Part shown: positions 52,601 through 56,546 of the stretch, in pieces
Layout: each line of letters begins with the position of its first letter
Position numbering within the stretch: position 1 is the stretch's first letter
Source: Zygaena filipendulae
Taxonomy: Eukaryota > Arthropoda > Insecta > Lepidoptera > Zygaenidae
Length of the DNA: 64,000 bases
Reading direction: 5' to 3'
Assembly (NCBI GenBank): GCA_907165275.2
Contig: OU015659.1
Span: 10,210,501 to 10,274,500, forward strand
Position numbers and translations under genes: made by a program
Notes under the pieces: generated by a model
The model's database searches: none
Seen by the model: only the letters and a program-made list of their open reading frames with translations
Told to the model about the DNA's origin: nothing

Positions 52601-53500
52601 TTTAATTTTCTTTATAAATCCTTTCATTTATTAGGTATTTGTCACCAATCCTGTTTTCCTTAATTACACTAGCTTTAAAACAAGCTTTAATCAATATGAA
52701 AGCTAGTTTTATAGCAAATAAAAAAGTGAAAACACAAGAAACAATTAATATTATTTTTCGGTAGATAATGGAGAATTATAACCACACTGTATATCTTTTG
52801 TTTGAAGACTGACTGCAGGCTGCTTGTTGCAAAATTCTGCTCTAAATCATCGAATCTCGCAGTCCCAAATCGCACATCTCCTAGGAATTCAAACTTTTTA
52901 AATCATCTCCAAAGTTTATGGTCGCGCATTTAATCAATGTAATCTCATTTATTTACTTTGTTTTCCAATTACAGGATTAAAGCGCATTATGTGGCATAAT
53001 GCTCAACGTGAATGTTTCAACTACAGCAACACTTAGCACAATCGAGCACTCTCAAAAAGTACTGCTTACGCATGATGCATGCAGATACCCAAGTTGCTTT
53101 GTCTTTCCTGGATCGGATAAATGGAAAAAAAATCAAGTAGCAGAGAATTAACAAGTGGTTGGAAATAATAAAAAGAGAGTATTATTTTCTTTGATGAAAA
53201 GTTTTGCACTCGGCTGGTGCACTTGAAAAGTAATTCATGTTCCAATAAGCATTAGCGCAATTCGGCATTGTGCGCCACTGAGTCGCATTATGCTCTGTAA
53301 TTGGAAAACAGGGTTAGTTTACACTCTCAAAAAAAAATAATGATTCTGTTGTTACTTGTAGACAATTCACAGAACATAATTTACCCAGTGGGATTGCTCT
53401 TCACATGCTCTTCATTAAGCGAATGTATATCTTTCCGAAGTTGTATCAAGGCCTCCCGAGAAGAAAAACCCAAGGTGTTTGGGATAATATTATCATCCAT
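7686..53500 (-). CDS. TMEM94: TMEM94 (P-type ATPase-like ER membrane protein), 27 coding exons
   Basis: Polytopic protein reported in mammals as an endoplasmic-reticulum magnesium P-type ATPase (ERMA). Exons in order of translation: 53385-53500, 52056-52312, 51176-51283, 48915-49063, 48100-48252, 47140-47348, 44580-44799, 42748-42945, 41862-42046, 40805-40928, 37912-38046, 36765-36910, 36001-36131, 35738-35814, 35367-35566, 23258-23384, 22010-22174, 21320-21448, 20851-20930, 19949-20072, 17677-17799, 16888-17052, 16099-16209, 15045-15216, 14028-14121, 13195-13371, 7686-7758. All phases agree; the total is 3948 nt, 1315 residues (human 1356). Hallmarks are DKKGILSWPNP (Asp410, in place of DKTGT), FSEKMGLESGWNCHISL, VPLLVSLFTDC and C-terminal KLGMNSPF. 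The start ATG has an in-frame upstream stop. Least certain are the exon 6 donor (GC), the exon 9 acceptor (weak tract) and the exon 17 acceptor (three AGs in a row). Exons 1-2 are AT-rich and the central exons strongly GC-rich. Confidence 0.95.
7797..8006 (+). mobile_element. Short non-autonomous Helitron, complete
   Basis: The 210-bp element lies between A (7796) and T (8007), as Helitrons do. It starts TCCTACTGACATTA and ends with a CGCGG hairpin and GGGCACAGCTAG. It is a reference copy of the commonest family in this window. It lies in TMEM94 intron 26, on the strand opposite to the gene. Confidence 0.85.
8810..8976 (-). mobile_element. tRNA-derived SINE
   Basis: On the minus strand the sequence opens with a tRNA-like head. 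The A box is in GATTGGCGCAGAGGTCACC and the B box is GGTTCGATTCC (about 8906-8918). A body containing CCATTTTCCATTCTGGGTG follows. The head lacks a proper cloverleaf, so it is a SINE rather than a tRNA gene. Confidence 0.75.
9154..9368. mobile_element. CRE-bearing MITE, degenerate copy
   Basis: Starts with TTAGTCCGTC and ends near a decayed CTAACTGACG. The internal TTGGACAAG, TACGTAATCAAAAAATAA and GTGACGTCA segments match the better copies at 11494-11757, 18993-19255 and 23907-24172. A fragment of a Helitron 3' end lies just to its left (about 9066-9118). Confidence 0.65.
9893..10038 (+). pseudogene. Fragment of a transposon-type protein (LPKIDAFMLGNFF motif)
   Basis: An open stretch ends at a GTAAGT donor and contains LPKIDAFMLGNFF and SEFRNVKTSM. 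From memory this resembles the N-terminus of insect repeat proteins that carry SWIM and YqaJ-type nuclease domains. That assignment is tentative. No continuation was found on the same strand. Confidence 0.35.
10215..10444 (-). mobile_element. Helitron, second family (Lep1-like)
   Basis: On the minus strand it starts TCTATACATATAAAATG after A and ends CTAG before T. It contains the CCCCTAAGGGG and ATCCGATAAGAAAGGATTTT segments shared with 42970-43443. Length is 230 bp. Confidence 0.75.
10538..10732 (-). pseudogene. THAP zinc-finger exon, isolated
   Basis: An exon of 65 codons starts at ATG 10732 and ends at a GTAAGT donor. It encodes a C2CH THAP domain: CMMPQC, a core KKWLKMARR with the invariant Trp, and FCEDHFD as the Cys-x2-His. 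THAP domains are DNA-binding modules often supplied by P-element-like transposases. I find no following exon, so it is probably a transposon remnant rather than a host gene. Confidence 0.6.
11157..11757. mobile_element. Two CRE-bearing MITEs as an inverted pair (large palindrome)
   Basis: The copy at 11157-11435 is the reverse complement of the copy at 11494-11757. At the centre is an inverted repeat, CAAGTAGCCAATT facing AATTGGCTACTTG. The ends read TTAGTCCGTC or variants and GACGGACTAA. The right copy has two intact TGACGTCA sites. The left arm is flanked at 11122 by CAGTGGTGGGCAAAC, which looks like another hAT end. Confidence 0.8.
12171..12913. repeat. Direct duplication of a ~330-bp repeat
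   Basis: Copies at about 12171-12500 and 12583-12913 share GAAAACTAGAAAGTAGTTTG, CGTACGCCGCCCGCAG, GGCGGGCGTAGCGCTTG-like text, TAGATAGGTCACCTCC and AATGGGGTGTATCAGGTTTT. The copies have diverged by substitutions and small indels. I do not recognise the family. Confidence 0.7.
12922..13126. mobile_element. Fold-back MITE in TMEM94 intron 26
   Basis: Arms of about 49 bp (12922-12970 and 13078-13126) share ATAAGATGTGGTAAAAT, GCTGCAAATATTTAC and TGAAAGTATA with few mismatches, around a 107-bp loop. The loop contains AATAAA on the minus strand (13004-13009), about 185 nt downstream of the exon 26 donor. Confidence 0.8.
13573..13853 (+). mobile_element. Helitron copy in TMEM94 intron 25
   Basis: Starts TCGTTACTAATATTATAAAC after A and ends with the CCGCGGGGAACAG hairpin and TTAG. 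It has an internal partial duplication of the TATCCCGGAGTTCCC block. Confidence 0.65.
14481..14617 (-). mobile_element. Helitron copy, internally deleted
   Basis: Read on the minus strand it runs from TCCTACTAATATTATAAATG to GGCACAGCTAG. The A before and the T after are both present. The hairpin part is shortened. Confidence 0.75.
14638..14820 (-). mobile_element. Helitron copy
   Basis: Minus-strand copy from TCTTAATATATATAAATCACG to CGGGGGACAGCTAG, between A and T. It is close to the units of the 50-kb tandem array. Confidence 0.8.
15386..15630. mobile_element. CRE-bearing MITE copy, inverted orientation
   Basis: The 245-bp element has ends TTAGTCCGTC and GACGGACTAA, perfectly inverted for ten bases. 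It has one intact TGACGTCA and the family phrase ACGTGTCCAATATTTTTTA. It lies in TMEM94 intron 23. Confidence 0.85.
16452..16772. mobile_element. Pogo/Tigger-like MITE with TA duplication
   Basis: Flanked by TA on both sides (16450-16451 and 16773-16774). The left end CAGCCACGGGGG and the right end (reverse complement CAGTGCGGACCCCCGG) both lead into CGGTAATCCG. Near the left end is a 17-bp perfect stem, GACTCCTGTCTAATCCG, with a 6-nt loop (16479-16518). Confidence 0.65.
17341..17401. repeat. Short tandem repeat, ~31-bp period
   Basis: Two units of CGTATACTGACGCTTTAGG followed by ACGCTTT lie in TMEM94 intron 21. Confidence 0.8.
17871..18028 (+). mobile_element. Helitron 3' end
   Basis: Contains the GTTGTCAGGGGTAC segment and ends GAAACCACGGGCAACAGCTAG before T. 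The 5' end is not clear. Confidence 0.6.
18501..18778. mobile_element. MITE flanked by TTAA (piggyBac-type target)
   Basis: Inverted ends TACAGTTGC and GCAACTGTA are each bordered by TTAA (18497-18500 and 18779-18782), the target duplication of piggyBac-group elements. Just upstream (18372-18465) lies another inverted pair, GTCATTGCAA with AGTTCCGAC, which may belong to a different element. Confidence 0.65.
18993..19255. mobile_element. CRE-bearing MITE copy
   Basis: The 263-bp element has ends TTAGTCCGTC and GACGGACTAA. It has two TGACGTCA octamers (about 19095 and 19138). It lies in TMEM94 intron 20. Confidence 0.85.
20595..20740 (+). repeat. Fragment of the LINE 3' region
   Basis: CACTAGGAAGCTGTGAAGGG and the following GTGGATATTTT match, in opposite orientation, the 3' untranslated part of the LINE at 38920-40660. 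Diverged; boundaries approximate. Confidence 0.55.
21474..21682. mobile_element. Fold-back MITE next to the TMEM94 exon 18 acceptor
   Basis: Arms of about 82 bp (21474-21555 and 21600-21682) share GTGTCGTGTCGTGTTGTGTC, TATCGGTTTCATA and GGTTAGAGA with few mismatches. The element ends 26 nt before the start of exon 18 (21448). The GTCGTGTCGTG arm resembles the pentanucleotide array at 37766-37900. Confidence 0.8.
22175..23257. other. TMEM94 intron 16, no recognisable element
   Basis: AT-rich intron with no inverted repeats, coding motifs or family matches that I can identify. Confidence 0.4.
23907..24172. mobile_element. CRE-bearing MITE copy
   Basis: Ends TTAGTCCGTC and GACGGACAA. One TGACGTCA and one decayed TGACGTTA. 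The left flank GGCTACTTGACTAATTTTT is shared with the 11.5-kb copy, so the true 5' end may lie further out. Confidence 0.8.
24605..24691. repeat. 87-bp hairpin repeat
   Basis: TATGTTAAGGTCAGT on the left pairs with ACTGACCGTAACATA on the right with one mismatch, around an AT-rich centre of AATAATTATT-type text. Probably a tiny MITE. Confidence 0.6.
24951..25526 (+). repeat. 5' LTR with 41-nt extended U5
   Basis: Starts TGTTATGAAACG. A TATA box lies at 25260-25267 and AATAAA at 25410-25415. The classical end TAACA, the inverse of the TGTTA start, falls at 25485. Homology with the 3' LTR continues another 41 nt, through a primer-site-like TGGCGACAGCGGC. Confidence 0.9.
25526..25543 (+). promoter_or_regulatory. 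Probable functional primer-binding site
   Basis: TGGTGACAGCGCCGTGAG directly follows the LTR and begins with the TGG that pairs with a tRNA CCA end. The tRNA was not identified. Confidence 0.6.
25764..26684 (+). CDS. gypsy gag
   Basis: 306 codons from the ATG in GAATTTTATAATGGC. The product opens with a capsid-like helical region (IEKYLPKYDGD, LRGEAVKAV, LKLKFGD) and ends in an Asn/Pro/Arg-rich tail. No CCHC zinc knuckle is visible. Its last 49 nt overlap the pol frame. Confidence 0.88.
   Translation: MALNHTTIEKYLPKYDGDRDTLNFFIEQVTVLARAADPDARALFPIIIKSKLRGEAVKAVAQEPNNTIEDILNALKLKFGDNRTLEQIISEITRIRRTPLENPLQFADKIKEHLYAAKNKSNDQSANTILERIAIEQLCKNVDIATDRLIRSSEHTRFDQAYNQIKHEIELHPEYYARKLDKNIRKNYNYELPKVPQHFKNTMTPSNSSNNMRPPNNWFTRPKFNGPNHWTNKPRPTPEQWRRTYPSQPQNNFHQRNDHLDSDVSMRTVSNRQPFNRQNRSVEINNTVSNNEVDFFQEEATKGPLP
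26636..30052 (+). CDS. gypsy pol (protease, RT, RNase H, integrase), -1 frame to gag
   Basis: Open frame of 1138 codons with no start codon at its head; expected to be reached by -1 frameshifting from gag. The protease site LIDTGST is at about 26750. RT motifs are FTTLDLASGYHQL, MPFGLKNAP and VFLDDILVYS. RNase H begins LTTDASNFALGAVL. The integrase has an HHCC finger (HEGKTNH, CTIC) and a core with SDAGKEF and ERFHSTLRE. No internal stops, so the catalytic parts look intact. The frame stops at 30050-30052, and a further coding-like stretch follows in another frame. Confidence 0.92.
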   Translation, partial: RSRFFSRGSHERPPSIKLNYLNKDHLPYIIIKELGGKFLIDTGSTRSLIKPDFIRNHPNYRNNIINKQFNIKTAHSQSNHSGASTINLSALGEDIQHEFLMYDFDPKYAGMIGVDLIRKLKAVIDLEKCQLITPNNILSIHIDYPERVLKIDALSDNLITCVTQKNDGDYFMPQIGGSDVIINCSLVKVCEGKYRLGLTNTNPETVYVRNNFDKFLSSIPAELKQVNEVIKLNCIQQNKLLIRTDHMNEEERTKITKLVHEFKDIFHTGTQPLTFTHSVKHKLRLRDDTPIYVRNYRRPPHQQQEIDNQVKELLNNGIIRESNSPWSCPVHIVPKKPDASGKVKWRMVIDYRQLNAKTIEDKYPLPNIEDILDKLGRAQYFTTLDLASGYHQLELDPSDVEKTAFTTNHGHWEFLRMPFGLKNAPATFQRLMDLVLRGLLYNTCLVFLDDILVYSKSLDEHLEKLRKVFQRLREHNLKIQPDKSEFLKKHVEYLGHELTPGGLTPNQRKVQDIINFPIPKNEKEIRSFLGLTGYYRRFIDSYAKITKPLTKCLKKRAKIIIDDEFLEAVDKLKNIITNEPILKYPDFEQPFILTTDASNFALGAVLSQKEDNADKPIAYASRTLSDTEVKYSTTEKELLAIVWACKHFRPYLYGRKFTIYTDHKPLEWLMSLKDPNSRLTRWRLRLAEYDFIIKYKKGSINSNADALSRVRINFNENASVVAQDGSEVGRQVDTANDCEETQTQHSQDDNIHPGIPIVQEVINNKQHQIYFKLHNRLDSIEVKTEEGNEIIYVSLYTSNRPTTVLRKFIREHMKPGIHYFGFFYTEELYKEMVNILTKEFNPNIRLTRCTELVETVIDRDRQIEILKNYHEGKTNHRGITETMMHISRKYWWKNIMFDIRSFINNCTICKSGKYDRHPMKPPMLLPPIAVRPLSHIFCDVVDIEGKLYLSIIDGFSRFAVIKRLNDKNSSTVMSKLLKFFSQYGVPLEITSDAGKEFALLKELINLYNIKVHFTTPYNPSSHGIVERFHSTLREHCRLLNEQHKGKITHDDKMKLALLAYNNSIQSDTKLSPHEILFGHVEAEPILNFLHDSQLLNSLLTKHREYLKTVYDYIHNTKREAQIKRTDEYNQDTELPEPH
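26645..26651 (+). promoter_or_regulatory. Candidate -1 frameshift site
   Basis: T TTT TTT in the gag frame, inside the 49-nt gag/pol overlap, fits the X XXY YYZ slippery pattern. It is the only good heptamer in the overlap. No stimulator structure was modelled. Confidence 0.6.
30720..31295 (+). repeat. 3' LTR
   Basis: Same 576 bp as the 5' LTR by eye, preceded by the polypurine tract and followed by the TTATT flank. TATA box at 31029-31036 and AATAAA at 31179-31184. Confidence 0.93.
31344..31475. mobile_element. 132-bp hAT MITE
   Basis: Perfect 14-bp inverted ends, CAGTGGTGTTTCCT and AGGAAACACCACTG. The flanks GGTTCATT and GGTTTGTT agree in six of eight positions, consistent with an aged 8-bp duplication. 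Confidence 0.82.
32117..34244. mobile_element. ~2.1-kb DNA element with inverted subterminal motif array (CACTA-like, tentative)
   Basis: The ends are CCCACTGTGTCGTGACG on the left and CGTCACGACACTAGTGGG on the right: inverted, with one base inserted. The left part has the motif CTCGAGCGCGTCAGA in full or in part near 32353, 32493 and 32627. The right part has its complement TCTGACGCGCTCGAG near 33318, 33454, 33581 and 33731. CACT-type ends plus subterminal repeats in opposite orientation recall CACTA transposons. There is no transposase and no clear target duplication. Confidence 0.55.
34245..35366. other. Rest of TMEM94 intron 15
   Basis: AT-rich intronic DNA without a family I recognise. 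Confidence 0.4.
36239..36410 (-). mobile_element. Helitron copy in TMEM94 intron 12
   Basis: Minus-strand copy with the CCCGCGGTTTCACC hairpin side at 36247 and the AATCGGTTCAGTAGAT segment. Ends are degenerate. Confidence 0.6.
36426..36740 (-). mobile_element. Helitron interrupted by a ~140-bp retroelement tail
   Basis: The Helitron hairpin block CCCCGCGGTTTCACCAGCGG is cut after CAATTT. It resumes at about 36608 with CATTTCAGAGTTCCCGCGGG. Between them lies an unrelated piece beginning with GAAATG repeats, typical of a LINE or SINE 3' tail. Confidence 0.6.
37766..37900. repeat. (GTCGT)n / (GTGGT)n pentanucleotide microsatellite
   Basis: About 27 pentamers of GTCGT with GTCGC and GTGGT variants in blocks. 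The array ends only 11 bp from the TMEM94 exon 11 donor (exon ends at 37912), so it is transcribed as (ACGAC)n at the very start of intron 11. Confidence 0.9.
38920..40660 (-). mobile_element. 5'-truncated non-LTR retrotransposon (jockey/CR1-like)
   Basis: Minus-strand LINE in TMEM94 intron 10, parallel to the gene. It consists of the RT C-terminal half, a long 3' UTR (39511 to about 38920) and a tail repeating GAGTATT. The 5' break is near 40660, where an in-frame stop and unrelated sequence begin. The 3' UTR is repeated at 42068-42366. Confidence 0.85.
39512..40648 (-). pseudogene. Reverse transcriptase, N-terminally truncated
   Basis: 378 open codons beginning inside the RT palm. Motifs are DLSKAFDCV, GVPQGSILGPFLFLVYINDL and the active-site FADDTS, followed by the thumb and a C-terminal part ending YYSVKDYLND. 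The endonuclease and the first RT motifs are missing, so it cannot be autonomous. The start is simply the truncation point. Confidence 0.88.
41312..41504 (+). mobile_element. Helitron copy in TMEM94 intron 9
   Basis: Starts TCTATACTAATATTATAAAG after A and ends CGGGGAACAGCTAA before T; CTAA is an allowed CTRR end. Confidence 0.75.
41544..41834 (+). mobile_element. Composite Helitron copy
   Basis: Has the TAATATATATAAATCACGTG start and the CGGGGGACAGCTAG end. An internal second hairpin block makes it the counterpart of the third unit of the 50-kb array (50295-50577). It ends 28 bp from exon 9. Confidence 0.75.
42068..42366 (-). mobile_element. LINE 3' fragment abutting the TMEM94 exon 9 acceptor
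   Basis: About 300 bp nearly identical to the 3' UTR of the LINE at 38920-40660 (GGCCCATAATGTGGC, ATATCCACCCTTCACAGC, ACTACATGCGGCAGGTACAG). Its 3' end lies about 20 nt upstream of the exon 9 start (42046), where the polypyrimidine tract should be. Confidence 0.85.
42970..43443 (+). mobile_element. Lep1-like Helitron, longer copy
   Basis: Starts TCTATACAATGTATATAAAA after A and ends GACGAAGTCGCGGGCAAAAGCTAG before T. It shares the CCGATAAGAAAGGATTTTCC and CCCCTAAAGGGG block with 10215-10444. Length 474 bp. Confidence 0.78.
43972..44381. mobile_element. MITE with GGTATGTTCCGTTA ends
   Basis: Inverted ends GGTATGTTCCGTTA (43972) and TAACGGAACATACC (44368-44381), followed on both sides by ACTG and CAGT text. 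An internal TTATTTATTTATTT stretch may be a nested retroelement tail. Length 410 bp, in TMEM94 intron 7. Confidence 0.7.
44825..45020 (-). mobile_element. Helitron copy in TMEM94 intron 6
   Basis: Minus-strand copy with the full GCCCCGCGGTTTCACTCGCGG hairpin, TACCCCTGACAACGTGCATG and TTTATAATATTAGTAGG. The 3' terminal CTAG has decayed to CTAC. Confidence 0.72.
45225..46302. repeat. Intron 6 repeats: degenerate inverted pair and retroelement tail
   Basis: ATGCGCAACACGATA at about 45232 faces TATCGTGTTGCGCAT at about 45465. Further on, CATCGATCTCATAT (45808) and ATATGAGATCGATG (46286) bracket a block starting with TTTATTTATTTATTTGATTC, which looks like a LINE tail. Families not identified. Confidence 0.5.
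46425..46600 (-). mobile_element. Helitron copy in TMEM94 intron 6
   Basis: Begins with the TTAGCTGTTCCCGCAG side of the 3' end and has CACCCGCGGTAATTTCGG. Decays after about 46530. Confidence 0.6.
47851..48047. mobile_element. Harbinger-type MITE: perfect 81-bp inverted repeat
   Basis: Arms 47851-47931 and 47967-48047 are perfect complements by eye over 81 bp, around a 35-nt loop. Flanked by TAA on both sides (47848-47850 and 48048-48050), the TWA duplication of PIF/Harbinger elements. Ends begin GGGCGGGCGCCCACGAGC. It lies in TMEM94 intron 5, 52 bp past the exon 5 donor. Confidence 0.88.
49330..50800 (+). mobile_element. Four Helitrons joined head to tail in one AT target
   Basis: Units are 49330-50088, 50089-50294, 50295-50577 and 50578-50800. 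Each starts TC and ends CTAG, and each CTAG is followed at once by the next unit's TC. Only the outer edges show the A (49329) and T (50801) of a target. The first unit contains five ~140-bp minisatellite repeats, starting near 49389, 49531, 49668, 49806 and 49948. It lies in TMEM94 intron 3. Confidence 0.85.
51781..51900 (+). mobile_element. tRNA-derived SINE
   Basis: TTGGTCTAGTGGTTAGCA resembles an A box and GGTTTGATTCCC a B box, about 35 nt apart. GGGTAAAACAAATATTTTG follows. It is not a functional tRNA because the stems do not pair. It lies in TMEM94 intron 2. Confidence 0.75.
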
Positions 53501-53773
53501 ATTTTGAACTTCAGTTTTCTGTCATGTTTTATTTGTTAAATGCTCAAACTTCAAAGCAATCAATAAGGTTAATAATTTATTCACTCTTTTCGTATTTAAC
53601 TATTTGTCACCTAAGTCCACATTTCCACAACTCCACACCCAAGTTTTTCCACACCTAAGTCCCAATCACAAATTAACCAGACAGAGAGACTTGTCCCAAT
53701 CCCAAAATAAATACAAATTACAAATATTTAAATAAACCACAGAGTACTTTTTAATAAATAATGTGATTGGGGT

Positions 53774-53844
53774 GCTACACGGTTGGAAAAACTACCAACC
53801 AAAGGACCGTTGGTTGAAACTATAACTAAACCAACCCGTGTAGC
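53774..53844. repeat. 71-bp inverted repeat near the TMEM94 start
   Basis: GCTACACGGTTGG at the left and CCAACCCGTGTAGC at the right, with further CCAACC and GGTTGG text inside. Followed by CGGCTA, as is the end of the THAP element at 54834. Confidence 0.6.
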
Positions 53845-54194
53845 CGGCTAATTTTAGTTCGTCTGCCAAGTGACCTTCAAATGACCTTGATTGTGACAAC
53901 ATTCCTTCCTACCAAGGTCCTCCGAAGAATAACTAAGGTCAGTCGACGAGTGTTGCTATTTTTTTTTAAATTTTATTTAAATGGCAATTATCATTATGCT
54001 AGTGTCACGTTAATTTGAAAATTGAATACAAAATAATCGGTCGACATTTTGGGAGTTTTTCTTGACATCTATACATCTTACGACGATGCTACACGTTAAT
54101 AAATATTATAAGTTTATCAAATTTATTTTACTTTAAATTGGCTAAATGCATTATATGCGAAAGTCTATTCACAAAAAAAAAGAAGAAAGAATAA

Positions 54195-54834
54195 GTTGGT
54201 CCAACAGTTGGACCATCGACCACACAGCCCATAGACGCCTAATAACAGGCGAATGGCTCCTGACAACACATCTGACTTATAGTTCCGATATAAATGTCCG
54301 CGCGGAAATACTCAATCAGTGTCGACCACTACTGTGACCTGTCAACACGATCGGAGTGCATAAAGGAAGTGCTAAAAAAAACTCAAAATGCCTCAGTGTA
54401 GCATTAAATGGTGCGGTAAAAAAAGCAACACATCTAATATGGAGAAAGATGGGATAACATTTCACTTGTAAGTAACTATTATCTTTATTTGTTTATGAGA
54501 AACAAGGAAATCAACAATTTTTTTCGCAAGTACGGAGTTCACGGTTCACTGGTCGTGGTTTTAAAACAAATACTCAAACTATCGTGCCGTCTCATTCTTT
54601 TCCGTTGCGTAAATTAATCTATTTCTTTCCAACGTTTCGTGGCGCGTGTAACTAGCGCGTGTGGCCTTGAATTAGCCAATCACGGCGTGTAACTAGCGCG
54701 TGTGGCCTTGAATTAGCCAATCACGGCGTTGCAACCCCGCTTCATCTTACCTCAGCTAGTTGCCAGAATGCATTCAATACGCAAAATCAAACATTAGGCG
54801 TCTATGGGCTGTGTGGTCGATGAGTTGGACCAAC
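54195..54834. mobile_element. Short TIR element carrying a THAP exon
   Basis: Inverted ends of about 42 bp (54195-54243 and 54793-54834) begin GTTGGTCCAAC and contain CGACCACACAGCCCATAGAC. The left arm has a small internal duplication. Inside are a THAP first exon and a 41-bp tandem duplication (54644-54684 and 54685-54725, with GTGGCCTTGAATTAGCC). Confidence 0.75.
54388..54467 (+). pseudogene. THAP zinc-finger first exon within the TIR element
   Basis: ATG opens MPQCSIKWC, which has the Cys-x4-Cys and N-terminal Met-Pro of THAP domains. The exon ends GITFHL at a GTAAGT donor after 80 nt. The remaining THAP residues are not found downstream inside the element, so it is a truncated transposase exon. 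Confidence 0.6.
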
Positions 54835-55017
54835 CGGCTATACTTTTGGTATGAGTCATAGTGATTACCTTCTCTCTGGTATGAGTAAGTGATTACCTTC
54901 TCTCTGGGTATGAGAATGACATGATCAATTCTTCATATCAATTTCAATCAATTTTTTGGAATCAATTCAATGAAATCAATTGGAATCAATTCTTCATAAT
55001 TGGACTTTAATGGGATG

Positions 55018-55165
55018 CTCTGTAGGAAGTTAAATAATAAAACGAAAACCTCCCAGCGAACACTTTACACTACATTTCATCTTATTTCACTGTTTCCGCA
55101 CACTGTTCATCACTAACGGATCACTATTATGCATAATCCACCATATTCACACAATATCACAAACG
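55018..55165. repeat. Fragment of the 3785-4609 hAT family
   Basis: Shares CACTGTTTCCGCACACTG and TTCATCACTAA, then ATCACTATTATGCA, with the complete element. Its own ends are missing. Confidence 0.65.
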
Positions 55166-55350
55166 ACTTAGAGATACTAGTACTACTGCACAATATTAAA
55201 CACGATAAACTAATTTGCAAAACAAAGAGATAAAACTGACTTCCTTTCTGTTAAAAATCCCGCCAAAAGTCCCTTATCAAAAAGAATGTATTTCTGCTTT
55301 CTGTATAATATCTATGCCTATGCATATACAACGGTTAAAGATATTTAAAA

Positions 55351-55525
55351 CTAGCTGTGCCCCGCGGTTTCACCCGTGCGAAAGGTTTATAAACAACAAC
55401 TTTTTTCCCGACATCCGAATTCAATGAAGCTCCAGGCTAAGCTTAATCTACCTGTGAAAACTGCATGTCAATCCGTTTAGTAGATTCGGAGATTATCGCG
55501 AACAGACAGACAGACTGAAAAGATT
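55351..55525 (-). mobile_element. Helitron copy
   Basis: CTAGCTGTGCCCCGCGG side of the 3' end at 55351. The other end is the GACAGACAGACTG text common in lepidopteran Helitrons. Confidence 0.65.
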
Positions 55526-55566
55526 TTTAAAAACCCTTTTTTGTCGTAGATGGAGTTGTGGTTGGT

Positions 55567-56040
55567 TTTTTTTTTCTCTTCTTTTTGGACTCAACACTAA
55601 GTGTTATTTGCCACTTTCATTTTTGGTATTAAGACGATAGGAAGCAAAGGTTACTCTTCGTTTATCGTCCTCTGTCAGTTTTTGTTAATAAAAATATTCA
55701 ATGTACCGAAAGTTAGAGTTAAAGAGAGAGAGAGAAGAGTTAAAGTATAGAAGACGTTAAATGTTAATCAAAGAGAACAAAGAGAACACAATACACGGAG
55801 ACACTCACCCACTCACCACAAGGAATCAAACAAAGAATAAAATAAAATGAATACTCATTTACTTACAACAAGAAAATAAATATAATAATAATATTTTATT
55901 AGAGTAACTTACATTATGTAAATTACTCTATGCTGTGCTCTTAGCCTTACCTTTTTTTTTTCTCTTCTTTTTGGACTCAACACTGAGTGTTATTTGCCAC
56001 TTTCATTTTTGGTATTAAGACGATAGGAAGCAAAGGTTAG
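55567..56040. repeat. ~86-bp direct repeats flanking 300 bp
   Basis: TTTGGACTCAACACT, TTATTTGCCACTTTCATT and AAGACGATAGGAAGCAAAGG occur at 55567-55653 and again at 55957-56040 with one clear difference. The interior has a GAGAGAGAGA run and no coding signal. Origin unknown. Confidence 0.7.
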
Positions 56041-56546
56041 GAAGCATTGTTAAAAAAAAAGGAATTTTGACAGAATATGGGATGCAATGCTGTGCAATGC
56101 TTAAGGTAGGCACTGAATGCACAAGTGATAAAACGAGCACATAGCAGCTCGTTTCCATTTTTCGTAACTTGATCATATTTGTATTCTTTGTTATTACTAT
56201 TAGTATCATTTTCAGAAATCCACAATGATTTTTAGGACAATAAATTAAAATTGGACCAAAGTTCATTTATTCGTTTTGATATTTGGATACATATTTTCAT
56301 TATTTCTATTTTCATTGCAAAACTATTTGACCTCTTTGTAATTTAATCTATGATGCGTGGTTTATATGTCAACATTGGATTACACAGGCGTTTTATCCGA
56401 TGACTTTAATGTATTGTTACCAAAACGCTTTTTGTGGTAATGTTTAAATACTTCTGAAAGGCTTGCAAAAAAATCCCTTTTTTATTGTTACTTTTTTAAT
56501 TGATTTCTTTTAAATCATATATAATATTATGGAACCGATGAAAATA

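Larger units (their letters stand above)
48100..53500 (-). other. TMEM94: TMEM94 exons 1-5: N-terminus, first membrane pair, actuator-like part
   Basis: Exon 1 (residues 1-38) carries LGFSSREALIQLRKDI, which fits the amphipathic N-terminus of vertebrate TMEM94. Exon 2 (39-124) holds two membrane segments at about 58-76 and 85-105. Exon 3 (125-160) ends in the conserved LQWTYRD. Exon 4 (161-210) has NLPWSLLVEGDVIVLRPGQE, the counterpart of the actuator-domain GDII region of P-type ATPases. Exon 5 (211-261) has CETPYLKNLKLALERATNRP. Donors from exon 1 on are GTAAAT, GTGAGT, GTAGGT, GTTCGT and GTGAGT. The long introns hold Helitrons and a SINE (intron 3) and no other gene I recognise. Confidence 0.92.

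Noticed and set aside
52687..52875. Minus-strand 62-codon frame as TMEM94 exon 1
   Set aside because: Its end gives the wrong phase and no similarity; the frame at 53385-53500 matches the family N-terminus and splices in phase.
56015..56266. Minus-strand 83-codon frame as a gene
   Set aside because: No recognisable motif, and it overlaps the 86-bp direct repeat; a second overlapping frame looks equally plausible, so neither is supported.
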